NCBI GenBank assembly: GCA_963969595.1
Contig: OZ018415.1
Coordinates: 2,480,001-2,544,000 of the forward strand
Source: Neckera pumila
Taxonomy: Eukaryota > Streptophyta > Bryopsida > Hypnales > Neckeraceae
Reading direction: 5' to 3'
DNA length: 64,000 nucleotides
This document shows positions 48,665 to 61,089 of the stretch, in pieces (positions within the stretch are counted from its first letter, which is position 1; each line of letters begins with the position of its first letter). The translations under genes and the position numbers were made by a program. The notes beneath the pieces are model-generated. The model searched no databases and had not been told where the DNA came from. It saw only the letters and a list, made by a program, of their open reading frames with translations.

Positions 48665-49601
48665 CCCTAAAGGACCATTTGTCCCCTCAGGGGACAAAAC
48701 AGGTTTGGGCAGGTTCCTACTGTCTCAATTTTTAGTAATATTTTTTGGGATTTTTTCAGGTTGTATATTTTTGTAAAAGCTTTGTGAATATATAGTTTTT
48801 ATTTTAATTGATGCCCGGGAGAAAAAATTATGGCACAATAAGCAAAATTGAAATTTGGCGGGCAGTCCAAAATAAAAAACACAGAAAGTCTAAATAATTT
48901 TTTTTTCAAATTTTTTTCTCAAATATTATATTTTTGTCTACATGTGAAGCTTTGTTTCATTCAATTTGGAGTAATAATGAGAAAGTTATGGACAATCTTA
49001 TTTTTTCGGGCAATCTAAGCATCTTCTTGAAAAAATAACTTGTAGAATTTGTTTTTCAATGCAATTTTTAGAATTTTTCAAAAAAAATTGTTAGACAAAG
49101 TTAGATTTTCTTGCAAGAACAATCTCACCATTGGGGTTATTGGGATTCAATTCCATCTAAAAGCTATTAACAATTTAGTTTTCTCTTCAATCTTTTACCC
49201 ACCTCTACTTACAATTTTTTAATGAGTGAACGTGTGAGTGAATATTAAGTTCTTTTTATCCTAAATTTTTTTGGTAGATTCTCGATTCAACTACTTAATA
49301 TAAATAAGTAGAAAGTCAAAGTCCATAGTTCAAAAAATTTGAATTAAAAAGACTCAAAGCCAAAAATCTAGTCAAGCAAGGTGCAAAAAAACTTGTTTTC
49401 TTCACTTTAATTGCATATATCTTGCAATCTACATGGTCAAAGTTTTTGAAATTTCTTCCACATATTCATATACTAGTCAAGTATAAGATCTTATGGTTAG
49501 ATATGCAAGAAAAAACAATTTTTAAAGCTCTTTTCTCTTTGCAATAGAAATGACAGTTTTGAGTGGTTTTTAATAGGAAAATCACCTTGGTCCTTTAGGG
49601 G
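48665..49601 (+). mobile_element. TTAA-family element, 937 bp
   Basis: TTAA borders lie at 48661-48664 and 49602-49605, with ends CCCCTAAAGGACCATTTG and CCTTGGTCCTTTAGGGG. Just inside the left end is a perfect short hairpin, TTTGTCCCCTCAGGGGACAA. It shares the interior plan of the family but belongs to a different subfamily from 47155-48076. Non-coding. Confidence 0.87.
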
Positions 49602-49605
49602 TTAA

Positions 49606-50270
49606 ACAGCCTTAAAATTTTGAAATCAAAATACTAGTCTTGTTATGTGATAAAACCACACATTACCAACTAGAACCTTATTGGCAACCAATACGGTGTG
49701 TGAATTTCAACAAAAGCTGGGATTGATTTCAGTGATTAGTTTTTTGGATGGTTATAATAAAGTTCAAAGATTGATGGTTTGTGTTTATTCAGTAGCAGGA
49801 CATAATTGCCAAGTGTTATATAATTATAGTATGAGATACTGGAAATGGTAGCATGTATTACATTATTGGTCACATAATGAATTGTGGAGTAGCTTACCAA
49901 CTTCAACAAACTTATTTACAAATCAGTGGCAGTTGATTTGTGTACGTGGATGGTAATGAGAATGCCAACTTTTGAGCCATCACTTCTTGATTTTCAAATA
50001 AATTTTCTTGGTTATAGTAGCACGATGGATACTCAAGTGTCACGACATATGTTGCTGATTTTAGGTGCCAAAGTCAACAGGAAGTAGTCTCACACAATGA
50101 GCAACTATTATAGAGAACTCTATCAACATTGAATATGGATTGAAGCCAACTTTTGGCTTCCCAAATTCATAGTGGTTTGAATTCAAAGAAAAAAATAACA
50201 AATATTTTTTTGCAATGTCCATGTCTTAACACGGCAAGAAATTTATATTGCCTTCTTCTGCTCTACATAA
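49606..50270. other. AT-rich DNA between two TTAA elements
   Basis: No recognisable gene or repeat; frames are all short. Confidence 0.4.
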
Positions 50271-50278
50271 TCGCTTAA

Positions 50279-50853
50279 TCTCTGAAGTTCCATTGTCCCT
50301 ACAAGAGACAAAATGGATTTTGGGCAGGTTCCTATGAGCTCAATTTTTGGTGAAACTTTCTAAAACTTTTCTATAAGATAGAAAAACTTATGAGCTTTTT
50401 GGGAATGAAATTTTTATTTCAATTGGTGCCCAAGAGCAAAAGTTATGCTACGATAACTTCAAAACGGGGGAGACCCGGCAGCAAAAAAAAGCCATAAAAA
50501 ATTGAAATAAATTTTTTCATTATTTTTTTCTAATAGATTACATTTTTGTCTAAATAGGAAGCTTTGATTCATTCCATTTGGATTAGTGATGTGAAAGTTA
50601 TAGAGTTTCTTGTTTTGCGGGCAATCAAAGCATCTTCTTGAAAAAAAAAATTTCATTCACTTTCAATGCTGATATCTTTTAATTCATACGGTCAAACATC
50701 ACAAAAATTTTACCACATGATCTGGAAAAAGTGTAGTACAAGATCCTAGGTTAGCTTCTAAAAAAAACATTTTTCTGATTTCGTAGATGAGCGCAACAAA
50801 AGTAGCAGTTTTGAGTGATTTTTGACAGAAAAATGGTCTTGGGACTTTAGGGG
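50279..50853 (+). mobile_element. TTAA-family element, internally deleted, 575 bp
   Basis: TTAA borders lie at 50275-50278 and 50854-50857. The left end is eroded (TCTCTGAAGTTCCATTGTCC) and the right end is TTGGGACTTTAGGGG. The head (GGGCAGGTTCCTATGAGCTC) and tail are present, but about 350 bp of the family middle, including the ATCTCACCATTGG region, is missing. Confidence 0.8.
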
Positions 50854-50904
50854 TTAAGTGATCGGCTATGGCATAACATTGTTAACTGGGCTCTTGCCTA
50901 CCCT

Positions 50905-51280
50905 GACAGGGGAGGGATAATTCCCTCCGGGATCCCTGGCTAGCAGTTTCGTTATAATACAAGCAAAATCATTGGCTAGCCAGATGATCTTTTCTCTGTG
51001 ATTAAAGTAACTACACCTAAAAATCAACCGTGTTCTAATTGCGACCCCTATCTAGGAAGGACTGACATGTTGCTTGAAGTATGTTCTACTATCAATGATG
51101 AGTTAGGTAGGCTTAATTGGTCGCTTTAAGAGCATACTTCCTTAGTGGCTGATACAAAATTTGTCAGAGCATGACAACTCCAGATTGGCCACGGTGAGGA
51201 TTGCTACATGAGAGGCTCAGGTTGCAGCGCTGGGGGGCTCCCCTTTCTGCGGAAGCAAAAGGGACCCCCCCAGGTCTCGT
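50905..51280 (+). repeat. G/C-tract dispersed repeat with internal insertion (related to 59990-60148)
   Basis: Starts CTGACAGGGGAGGGATAATT, includes AAGCAAAATCATTGG, and ends GCTGGGGGGCTCC ... AAGGGACCCCCCC. The reverse complement of 59990-60148 has the same order of motifs without about 200 bp present here. Those extra bases include the repeat shared with 17870-17985. Confidence 0.55.
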
Positions 51281-51544
51281 TAAAAATGTTATGGGGTGGC
51301 TTTCCTGCTTGAATTTTACTTCACCGATACTGTAGTAAGCTTACTGCAACGAGGAAGAGAAGTCCAGACCAAAGGACTGTCTGTTATTAGCCGGTTGACT
51401 CCGGAGTTCAGTTGCCGACAACTATGAGTGGATGGATGATATCTTCTTTTATGTTCATTTGGTGTGGTGAAATCCTTGGTTTTAACCCTTGAAAGATTGT
51501 CTTGTAATTCAGTTTTGAACACTTCAAGCACAAGTTGAAGGCTT

Positions 51545-51840
51545 ACATCTCTTTAACCTGTAAATGACGATGCAACCATTTTTTGGTCAATGGAGGAGAG
51601 AGAATCCTTTTGTGTAGGGCAGAAGTGCAACTACTCATCCTCGGAATTTTGTGTGAAAAAGGGAGAAAAATAGATAGTAGTTTGACCTCTAGTGAGCACT
51701 TTTGTTTTTTCAAAGTAGATGATGTCATACAATGCCAAAAGGGATGATTTCCATGGTCACTAGCTTAATGTTCAAGGATTAATCTTCAAAAGATGGATTT
51801 ATGATTGTGGAAATCATCCTTTTGGTACAACGTACCTACC
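51545..51840. mobile_element. Foldback-family element, third copy
   Basis: Matches the left half of the palindrome at 4940-5400 (AGAAGTGCAACTACTCATCC, ATTTTGTGTGAAAAAGGGAG). It has its own inverted pair CCAAAAGGGATGATTTCCAT / GGAAATCATCCTTTTGG near 51735 and 51815. The right half is short. Confidence 0.6.
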
Positions 51841-51855
51841 ACTTATAAACCTTAA

Positions 51856-52778
51856 CCTCTAAAGGACCATTGTCCGTTCGGGGGACAAATAGGATTTCGG
51901 GTAGGTACCTACGGGCTGAAATTTTCTCTTGATTTTCCGAAACTTTTTGTGAACATGAAGAATTGAGAGAGGTATGTGGCGGAAAAAAAAAATTTGAAAT
52001 CGGACCTTCAAGCGAGAAGTTATGCCATTTCTTAGAATGCGTGGGGAGGGGGGCAGCAAAAAAATTTGCAAAATTTTGAATTTTTTGTTTAAATATTTTT
52101 TTTCTCATAGATTATATTTTTGTTTATCTGGAAACCTTTGATTCATTTCATTTGGATTTGTTATGAGGAAGTTATGGACATTCTTGTTTTTTGGGCAGTT
52201 AGAGCATCTTCTTGAAAAAAAACACTTGTAGGATTCATTTCAAAATGCAATTTTTCAAATTTTTCAAATTTTTTTTTTTGTAATGATTTAGTTTACTTGC
52301 TAGAACAATCTCACCATTGGGATTAGTGCATTTTAATTCCATCTAAAATATATAAATATTTTAGATTAACCTTCTATCTTGTACCTACTTCTACTTAACA
52401 ATTTCTTTAAGAATGATAATTAAGTTTTTTTGAATTTTTTTTTTTTCCCTAGACTCTCAACTCAATTCTCCACTATAAATATTTGAAGCTCAAAACGCTG
52501 TAGTGCAAAAATTTTAAGTTAAAAATGTTTAAAGTCAAAAAATCTGATCCCGCAATGTGCTGAAAAACATGTTTTTTCCACTTTAAACGCAAATATCTTG
52601 CAATCCGTGCGGTCAAAAATTCTGAAATTTTTTCCACACATTTTCATACTAGTTAGGTATAAGATCCTACAGTTAGATGTGCAAAAAAAAAACAATTTTT
52701 AAATCTTTTTACTCTTTGCTCTAGAAATGGCAATTTTGAGAGTTTTTTGGCAGAAAAAAGGCCTTGGTCCTTTAGGGG
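51856..52778 (+). mobile_element. TTAA-family element, 923 bp
   Basis: TTAA borders lie at 51852-51855 and 52779-52782, with ends CTCTAAAGGACCATTGTCC and GGCCTTGGTCCTTTAGGGG (no C before CTCTAAAGG would complete the perfect repeat). A subterminal hairpin GTCCGTTCGGGGGAC follows the left end. The interior matches 18240-18898 closely, including CTTGCAATCCGTGCGGTCAA. Non-coding. Confidence 0.86.
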
Positions 52779-52782
52779 TTAA

Positions 52783-54043
52783 ACCAAAATAGATACCTAC
52801 AAGCTACTAATCTCAACTGTACTATTGACATTTACAAAAAAAAATACACCATTTGCATAGGGCCATTAGCAATGTTGAGAATTCAACCTTCCTGAGCTAC
52901 AATGCTCAAAACAATTGTTTGAGAGATTTGATTTGCTATTCCAAATGAAACTATAGAAGTATAGGCTTAAAGGTAATAAAAAAGGCACTTAGATCAATAA
53001 GAACTGATACAGCATGAGGTGCAAAGAAATGGGTATTAAACTTCCATGTGTGCACCAAATCAGTTTTAAAGAGGCAGTGTGCTGGTCTACTTACAATCAG
53101 GCCTCTCTAATGAACTCCAATAATCTCTCTAGTGAGCCACTACTTACGGGTGCCATGATGAGTTACTAGTTGTCTGCTTTGGAAGATTCCCTCCAGTTCT
53201 CCCCAATGAGAGAATGTTCCACACAAATACCTCGAAAGTTAACCACCAAACGAGGAATAGGAATAACTGATGAGCAATCACCACGAAGGAGAACCTCCTA
53301 GGAGCTCATTGTCATACTAACGATGTATAATGATCTCCCTCCCATGATCTCGAATATTTTTTCTCTAATGAGCCGTGAGTTCATCGCAAAAATCAACAAA
53401 CGGCCGAACATCCCAAACAATTCCGTTTCTGATGAAACGGAAACAACGGCTAAGAATGAGCACGTGCATCATTTGCACAGAAGGAAGCAAGCCCGCGGGA
53501 GGTTAACTGAGGGAGATACAGTATATAGGATCGGCAGTTCCCGTCTAGTATAGACACCATGATGCTAATCTTAATAAAGAAGTGGCTACCATTGTGGAAA
53601 ACAAGGCGAGCTTGTCCTGAGTTCGTGAAATGATGATGAAATCGAAGTCTGAGCGATAGAAAGGCTTGCATCAGAACTCCATGCGTGGGCACTGCAGCAT
53701 AGATTGAAATAGATCCAGGAATAGGGTGAGGAGGCAAAGCTTTCTTGGATACCAGAAGATAATAAGATTAAACATAGCTGGCTGTAACCACAAAGAGTCA
53801 TCTTCTGACATATCTTCAAATTCTGTCACAATATCTACATATAGGGATTGAGAAGCATCCTAAACCACCCTTACATGTTCCCAACCTAGCAACTGCAAGG
53901 ACCCAGTCAGCATGTCTCGTAGATCAGCAACCAAGTCTTGGACCGCAATCTTCCACCACAGCCTCCCAAGGCACACACGAAACTGAGTGCCTCACTGGTG
54001 TCCCAAAACACCTAACCAATGGAAACCAACAAAATTCGCAATC
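52783..54043. other. Intergenic and probable 3' region of NDUFS6
   Basis: GC rises towards the NDUFS6 stop at 54044. Frames at 53323-53553 and 53450-53819 are not recognisable. The last few hundred bases may be the 3' untranslated part of the minus-strand NDUFS6 gene. Confidence 0.4.
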
Positions 54044-55695
54044 TCAGTGGTGCCCATGGGCATCCCCTTGATAGAATCTCAAACCACAGTACTTGCACAC
54101 CGCAGGACTTGCGGCGTCTAAGCTTATGTACTCTATCGGGTGTCCCAAAGCCGGGTCTACCCCTGCATTCCAAAACCACATAACCGACGTAAGCACAGCT
54201 CATCCGTTAGCAAATCACGCTATTCACATTCACATAAGACAAAGATTCCAAAGCACGACACAACCAAAACAACCCTCGAGTGTCTGTATCATCATGATCC
54301 ACTCGCCCCAGTCGACCCCATCAGTATCGTGCCTCCCGACCCTGGAACAACTAACATTCCGCCAATGGCAAATGTGCGTACCTCCTTCACAGGCGACCAC
54401 ACGCGCATCCACCTTGATTGGTGGGACTTCGTCTATCAACTGCATCGGCGACTTCATCTCCGTGTTCTAATTCCACCACAGAAACGCCCACAGAAAAATG
54501 TTAGCACATGGTCTGCCAACTCAACACACATCTCGCGTCTCCACCTCAAAGCAAATCGCCCAAAACACAAGGCTGGCTAGCACAATTCTGACACTCAAAA
54601 ACACTTCGCCGTGGAAACCACCGCTCGACGGCATAGTGCACTGACGCACTGCCAGTTCCCAGTTCATTAAACCCAGTCCCAGGCACCAGCTTCTGACCAC
54701 CAAATCTACCGATTCACAGTCCCCAAAGCTGCCTGGCGGAATGCACAGCCGAGGTGTTCCCTGAATGGCTTGTGATTCTGGCGTTCATTTTGTTTAATAA
54801 TGTCGAGCTATCTGTGCAGCTGGTGAATCCGTTCAGTTAAAACCCGGAGTCAATACCCCTACGATCGCGCAGCTGCTTTCGATTGATAGAATGCTTGGAG
54901 AGAGGTCTCACGAAACCCGAAAACTATGAGAGGCACCGATATACCGGTGCAGTGTGCCTTCTACAGTGGTTTCATTGTAACAATCAATTTGGGGATTAAA
55001 CACAAAAGAATTCCTCTCAGAACGGGGATCACTCTCGAAATCCTTCAAAATACCCTAAAACCCTACATCCCGAAACCGTGGTCACATTCAAGAGTCACTG
55101 CAAACGCTACATAGGCAGGGAAATCACCCGCACATTGCACACGATAATGTCACATTCCGGGGCATTCTTCCACTAACCAGGCCACCCCTCGCTCCGTTCG
55201 TGGTCTCCGTGACCCTCACAGGCAATCAGGGCACGGAATCAGGGGAACCACGCACAGCGACCCAGCACCCGTATCATCCCTGCCAAGACTTACGATCGTG
55301 TCCAATTCGAAACGAAAAGAAAGAGAAAGGACCCCGCATCCTCCCGCAGACCGATCCACTGCCACAAAAACTAGGGCAGCCACAAGTTGCCCACCACATT
55401 CCTCCGAATTCCATATTCTAAACCCCCAAACCCATCGCAATGCAAACGGAACACAAGCACCCGATTGGAACAGACCTCGCTCACACCCTCTCAAAAATCG
55501 CAGAGTGATTGAACCCCGGAAAGGAAGAGAGCGACGCACCTGCATCCATTTGTCGGTGTGATCGTCGAAGCGAAACGACGAAGAGAAAGGTGACGGAGCA
55601 GCAGACGCGAGACGAGGCGCCACATGACACAGAGGTCGTTGGGTGCGGTAGACGCCGTGCGCCAAGCGGGTGAGAGAACGCAAACCCCTCGCCAT
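54044..55695 (-). CDS. NDUFS6: NADH dehydrogenase (ubiquinone) iron-sulfur protein 6, mitochondrial complex I
   Basis: Three exons, 55695-55540, 54466-54382 and 54162-54044, join in phase across GT-AG introns of 1073 and 219 bp to give 119 residues. Residues 1 to about 40 are an arginine-rich mitochondrial targeting sequence (MARGLRSLTRLAHG). The mature protein has DDHTDKWMQ, then KSPMQLIDEVPPIKVDARVV (exon 2), then ALGHPIEYISLD and VCKYCGLRF (exon 3). The histidine and the CxxC pair form the zinc site of this family (13 kDa subunit), which is needed to assemble the peripheral arm of complex I. The length agrees with plant homologues (about 110). The frame is open five codons further upstream, but the first ATG is at 55695. 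A second gene copy begins at 63738 in the opposite orientation. Confidence 0.95.
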
Positions 55696-55851
55696 TGCCA
55701 CGCTCGCCAATTCCTGTCAACGCTGCAACTGCACCAACAAATCCGTCGCTATGACTTATGCCACACTCGCAGCAGGGTAGCCAACTTCGACACCTTGGAT
55801 GGCAGTGATGAAGTTGAGCTTCTGGATGGATGAAGTTTACAACTATTTCTT

Positions 55852-55895
55852 TAGCTGGAAATGGAAAGGACATTAGCTGGAAATGGAAAGGACAT
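55852..55895. repeat. 22-bp tandem duplication
   Basis: The unit TAGCTGGAAATGGAAAGGAC plus AT occurs twice, perfectly, about 160 bp upstream of the NDUFS6 start codon on the side of its promoter. It may be incidental. Confidence 0.85.
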
Positions 55896-55899
55896 TAGG

Positions 55900-57890
55900 G
55901 TTGGTTGTCGCCCCCATAATCCTATTGATCCGAGGGGTCTTGAACCGAACCAAAATAAAATAAAATAAATTATGTATACTATAAAGATGTGTACTATAAA
56001 AGATGTGTTTTAAAATTATTTTTAGGTTTTTATTGAAAGTGATTATGTTTGAGCATTGCCACTTCAAAGTAGCTAAATTAACATACCATAATTTCATCAT
56101 TTCATATTTTCACTTAGTGAGTCCTCCAATTTCTTATCTCCCACCTTTACACACTAAATGTGTTTAATAAATAGTAAATTGACCAATCATAACTAGTATG
56201 GAGAATTAAAACAAATTAGATTTAGATTTAGCATGCCTATCCTTCACACAAAGTAGGATTAAGTGTTCGGAGAATAACGGGGTCTCTTTGAGTGGATAGG
56301 GATAGTCACTCAAATGGAACACCAAAGCCAGACCTCCCAAAATAAAAAACAAATAGTTTGCTTATTTTTCATTATCCCTGGACCAGAAAACAAAACTAAA
56401 AAATTTATATACATTTTTCATTAACCCCAAACTATACATCTTTTCTGAAAACAAATGTGATTGTATGCCATACATGTATGTCATATTTATATTTACACCA
56501 TATACATATGTCATATCTTGCCCAAATACAAGTGTTCGTATGTCATATTTATATACAATGTTCATCATACTACGAAAATCATAACTCCCTCTGTAACATC
56601 ACAAATGCTACCATTAATAATAGGGGCTCATGCTTGCTATGCTACGCATTCATTGTATCACATATTAGTAAAATTTTGAGATACTTGAATAGAATACATG
56701 ATAATGATTTCAATAAGTCTTTGAAATAATTAATTTTAATATTTTATAAAAATATTTTCAATCATGTATACATAAAAATAATATTTTCACACAATATTAT
56801 ATTACAGAAATAGAGTAGTATATTGCAATCACCTCTGTAATATCACTTTTACAACTTTTATGATTTTAAAATTCTATTGCTACTACCAAATGATTTGAGA
56901 AATTTACTCAATTGAAGCAATTTTGGATTTCACAACAATTAAGTTGTTCATGAAGTTTTTGAAATTTACAAGTTTTTCTTTTCAATTCACCAAGTTTTTG
57001 GGTTGCCATTGTTTGTAACCATTGAGTCAATTTTTGAATGCATTACAATAAATTTGTATCTTTAAGAGTATTCACCATTGCATATATTTCATTCATCATT
57101 CAATAAATTTCTATTGTACATTTCAATATATGCTTATTTATAAACAAAATTATATAAAGAGTTTAGTAATTTTAATTTGAAGACTTATTGAAATTTTTGT
57201 TTTGCATTTTATCTAGTACATAAAAATTCTAATAAAATTCTAATGATGAATGCGTAGCTTAGCAAGCGCCAAACGCTAGTATGTATCCATATCAATGTAT
57301 ATTATACATTCAGAAGGAGGATAAAAAAATATTTTATGAAGAAATCCAAGTATGTTATTTTAATATTTGGAGGATAGGCAGGTTATTTCTTTACAATAAA
57401 TAGTAGGATTGAGTGTTTGGAGAATATTTGGAGGGACCTAGAGCACGTTTCATATATTTTGGTTGTGTATTAAACCTATAACACATAGGGTTGACAGTTC
57501 TTTTATACATCATAAATTGAGATTATCTAGAAAATCAAATTTGAAAAATAGTTTATAAGCATTTGTCCAATCAATTTAAAAGCACGTCAATTTAACAATT
57601 AAATCACCAAAATTGAATGAATAAAATATAAATACAGACGAAAAATGGCTTCTAGCCAAACATGGCCAAACAACAAATTTTGTTGTCCATTGCCAAAGAA
57701 AATGATTAGAAATATTTTTCTTTATAAAAGTAATTTCCATCCTTCAAGATAAAATGTAACAAAATCCCAAATTCCCCAAAAGTCATTTGTTAGGACAGCT
57801 TTAAGTATAAAACCAGGTCGAGAAAATTTTAAAAATCTAGGCAATCTCAATAGTAAAGTTGGATCATTTCTAAAGCTTTCCCCAATAAAA
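55900..57890. other. AT-rich intergenic DNA between NDUFS6 and PAM16
   Basis: No gene recognised. ATGAATGCGTAGC...AGCAAGC near 57247 is mirrored near 56630-56657, and an AGTAGGATT(A/G)AGTGTT(C/T)GGAGAATA-type motif recurs at about 56250 and 57403. These suggest a decayed element of 0.6-1.2 kb. The middle (56450-56580) is rich in CATATG-like simple sequence. Confidence 0.4.
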
Positions 57891-58124
57891 GTTCAATGTT
57901 TTTTTTATTCTCTTGGCTTGGCCCAAGTGTAAAGTTGCCCTCTCGACTTCTCATTGACAGGTGTCCAAACGCTCATACCCTCAGGGTTAGGGTTTGTAGC
58001 CCCATTCTCGTTGTAACGTTCTCTTGCGATTGCGCAGGGTTTCGTCTTTTCGATCGGTTTGCAAATTCTGTAGAAGATTTCGTCTTTACCCGTTCGTGGA
58101 CAGATTTTTCAGTTGCGAGCCAAG

Positions 58125-58487
58125 ATGGCGACGAAGCTGATTGCGAATTTAATTGTGATGGGGTCGGGTGTGGTGCTGCGCGCCCTCTCGCAAGCGTACA
58201 GGCAAGCCATCGTGAACGCAAGCAAGACGGGCGTGGCGCAGGAGACGGTACAGAACATGGCGCACAAGGTGAGCAAGACGATGACGGAGCACGAGGCGCG
58301 GCAGATTCTTGGCGTGGCGGAGACTGCCCCTTGGGAGGACGTGTTGAAGAAGTACGAGACGCTGTTTGAGAACAACACCAAGGCCGGCTCGTTTTATCTG
58401 CAATCGAAAGTGTTTCGAGCGAAGGAATGTCTGGAAGCGTCCAGGGAACGCAATAGTAGTAAAAGTGAGGAAGTCCCGAGGCAGTGA
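58125..58487 (+). CDS. PAM16: Mitochondrial import inner membrane translocase subunit PAM16 (TIM16)
   Basis: A single-exon frame of 120 residues. MATKLIANLIVMGSGVVLRA is the hydrophobic N-terminus, followed by AYRQAIVNASKTGVAQETVQ and the J-like domain (about 50-108) with MTEHEARQILGV, YETLFENN and GSFYLQSKVFRAKECLE. These match plant PAM16 proteins closely. PAM16 pairs with the J-protein PAM14 at the TIM23 channel and restrains stimulation of matrix Hsp70. As expected for PAM16, the HPD motif of true J domains is absent. The ATG at 58125 is the first in frame; a TTG lies four codons earlier and is not needed. The C-terminus (ASRERNSSKSEEVPRQ) is a polar tail. The gene lies in a GC-rich island from about 57950 to 58620. 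Confidence 0.95.
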   Translation: MATKLIANLIVMGSGVVLRALSQAYRQAIVNASKTGVAQETVQNMAHKVSKTMTEHEARQILGVAETAPWEDVLKKYETLFENNTKAGSFYLQSKVFRAKECLEASRERNSSKSEEVPRQ

Positions 58488-59985
58488 GGTTCGTTCTGCA
58501 ATTGGCTCTTAGTAGGGACTTAGACGAAGAATCCGACGGCGGCGGCGTGTGGGAAGAGCACACCAGCAGCGGCTTCGACGTCAACAGAAGACGAGTTTAC
58601 TGTGTAGAGCTCGGAGGTATAAACAAGACAAGCGCGGGAGGGATATAGCTCTGTCTGTTTGATTGGGACTACAGTTTCTAGGATTCTTGGACGTAAAACG
58701 GTGGCTTCGCCGGAAGCCTTCCACGGGACTACACGAGAATATTTCTTTCGTTGTTGTCAGGCTTCCAGGTGAGTCTTCAATCTGCCCTAGCCATCTCGAA
58801 GGTTATATTATTTTCGGCACTTTCAGCATGTTATCATGTGAAATGTTATTTTAGGGCGATGCATAGAGTTGTAGAAAGATTGCCTCCGAGACAAGAGCTC
58901 TATCTGTTGTGATGAATTTTTTATCACCACATAAATTTCTTGTGAAATTTCAAACTGGGAGGTGGAGTTTCTCCTAAATTCGATGCATGCTGCATGATCA
59001 TCGTGTGTGAAGGTCAACAGCATGGTTTCATAACCTTGGGAGGGATGTATCTTCACCAGTCGAATAATTAGTGTCAATCATCAGTTGGTCTATGCAGTTC
59101 AGCTATGTTGAGCTGAATCAAATGGTTTTCAGTTAAACTCTTTCTTTTCTCTCCTTTTGAGCTCATAAATTGGGCTCAGCTGTTTAACCGTCTTTTTACA
59201 GTGGACATTTGTAGGCTCTGATAGTATTAAGCTGTTTAATGAGGCGGGCCAATTCCATTTGTCTTGCAAGGAAAATTTATTGAAATATATTTCAAGAAGT
59301 AACCTCCCCACATTCATTTTCAGCTCTTAAATGGGTGCTTTATGGACCTTCTACCTTACCTCAGCAGACCCTTAATTCTCGTTGGTCTTGCTTTTTGTTA
59401 TGATTATTGTTACATACACACATGGGATATCCCATGAGTTTTATATCTGGTGGTTCTGCAATCATCCTGATTGGAAGATGCAAGTCTGTGACTGTAGCTT
59501 GCTGGTACGTATGACAAGTTGATCATGCTGATGCGTGTCTCGTGGTATGCAGATTGAGAAGCTTTAATCATTTTGGAGCGGTTCGGAGCAGAGCAGAGTA
59601 GACCCGGCAGATCTAATTAAAGTAGTTAGGATATTGATTGTTTCAACTACGAGAGTTTGTTTTCATTCTTGAAATTTTCAACTGTGTATTTTTCGAAGTC
59701 TACTGGAATGCCTGCATCTGTAATCACTATTGTTTACATTACTCCAAGAGCACCCAAGTAAGGTTTACTTCATGCACATGGACTGAGTGAAGCAATTGTT
59801 TTGCAGAGAAATGATGTGCACTTCTCATTGCTTGCAGAATGTGAAGTTCTTGCCCACTAGTGCATAAAATTGCAAATCAGCTTATACAGTATTGAAGGTT
59901 CTTTGTGCTTGCAAAAGCAGGCTGTACCTAAATAGCATTATCCTACGATTCATCAAATCTTTTCTAATCATAACATTATTCACGT
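58488..59985. other. 3' region of PAM16 and intergenic DNA
   Basis: The first 150 bp or so remain GC-rich and are probably 3' untranslated. No further gene was recognised; frames on both strands are short and featureless. Confidence 0.45.
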
Positions 59986-59989
59986 TCAG

Positions 59990-60148
59990 TGGGGGTCCCG
60001 TTTGCTCCCCCAATATCAGGACCCCCCCAGCCACTGATGTGCTCCTGTCAGATCTACAGTAACAGAGTGACCAATGATATTTGCTCAATTGTAACTAAAA
60101 CCCCCCCAGACATCCAGGGGGATTATCCCTCCTGTCAGAGGGAACAAA
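59990..60148 (-). repeat. G/C-tract dispersed repeat (related to 50905-51280)
   Basis: Reverse-complement relative of 50905-51280. It contains GTGGGGGTCCCGTTTGCTCC, two CCCCCCC runs and ATTATCCCTCCTGTCAG, in the order expected. It abuts the TTAA element that starts at 60162. Confidence 0.55.
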
Positions 60149-60161
60149 AGCACTTGGTTAA

Positions 60162-61085
60162 CCCCTAAAGGTCGGAGACTATGTTTTTACCAAAAGCACT
60201 CCCAAACTGCCATTTCAAGGACAAGTATCAAATTTCAGAAAAAAAACATTGTTGGACACATCTAACCATAGGATCTTGTAGTAAACTTGTTTGAGAATAT
60301 GTAGAAAAAATTTCAGAATTTTCCACCTTGTAGATTGCAAGATATTAGCATTTGAATTGACAAAAACCCTTTTTTTGGCCTTGCGGAAACCCGGGCAGCT
60401 GCACTTCACAAGGTCACATTTAAATGAAAAAATGTCCAAATGGTGGTTACTCCTTGGATTTACTCTTCAAAGCAAGTTGGATACATGCTTGAAAAAATTC
60501 AGATCATTTGGAATTGTACAACATATAGGAAAAAAATAGGTTGTAGAAAGAAGTAGAGATTGATTCAAAACACAAAATTGTTAAGAATTTAATTATGGGA
60601 TAAAAAAATGTTAATCCCAACGGTAGTAATGTTGTAGTAAACAACATACATCCTATGCTTTTATTTTTTTCAAAAAATATTAAAAAATGAAATAAATAAA
60701 GGACTTCTAAGTTTATGTTAGAGTAGGGAATCCATAACTGCCCGCAAACTAGAACACCTCATAATTTTTATCTCATAAATCAAAATGGAATAATTCAAAG
60801 CTTTACGCGTATATATAAATCTAAAGAACCAATTTCATCTTTTTAATTTTCTTAAAAGTGATTTTTCAGAACTTTTTTGAGTTGCCCGCCGACCATTGAA
60901 AATGACATATCATCCAATAACTTTTTAACCATGTAGTCAAAAGTTTTGAAAATTGTTGGGCCTTAAAGCTACTCCTCGGGCACACATTGTGTGAAATTTT
61001 CAAAGAAAAAAAATAAAATTTCCATTCGTAGTGAGCTGCCCAAAATCGCTATGTTGCCAAAAAACGTTGTTTGGTCCTTTAGGGG
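60162..61085 (-). mobile_element. TTAA-family element, 924 bp
   Basis: TTAA borders lie at 60158-60161 and 61086-61089, with ends CCCCTAAAGGTCGG and GTTTGGTCCTTTAGGGG. In reverse orientation relative to 61090-62010: the tail (CTGCCATTTCAAGG) is at left and the head (GCTGCCCAAAATCGC, TTGCCAAAAAACG) at right. The head matches the palindromic element at 20202. Non-coding. Confidence 0.87.
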
Positions 61086-61089
61086 TTAA

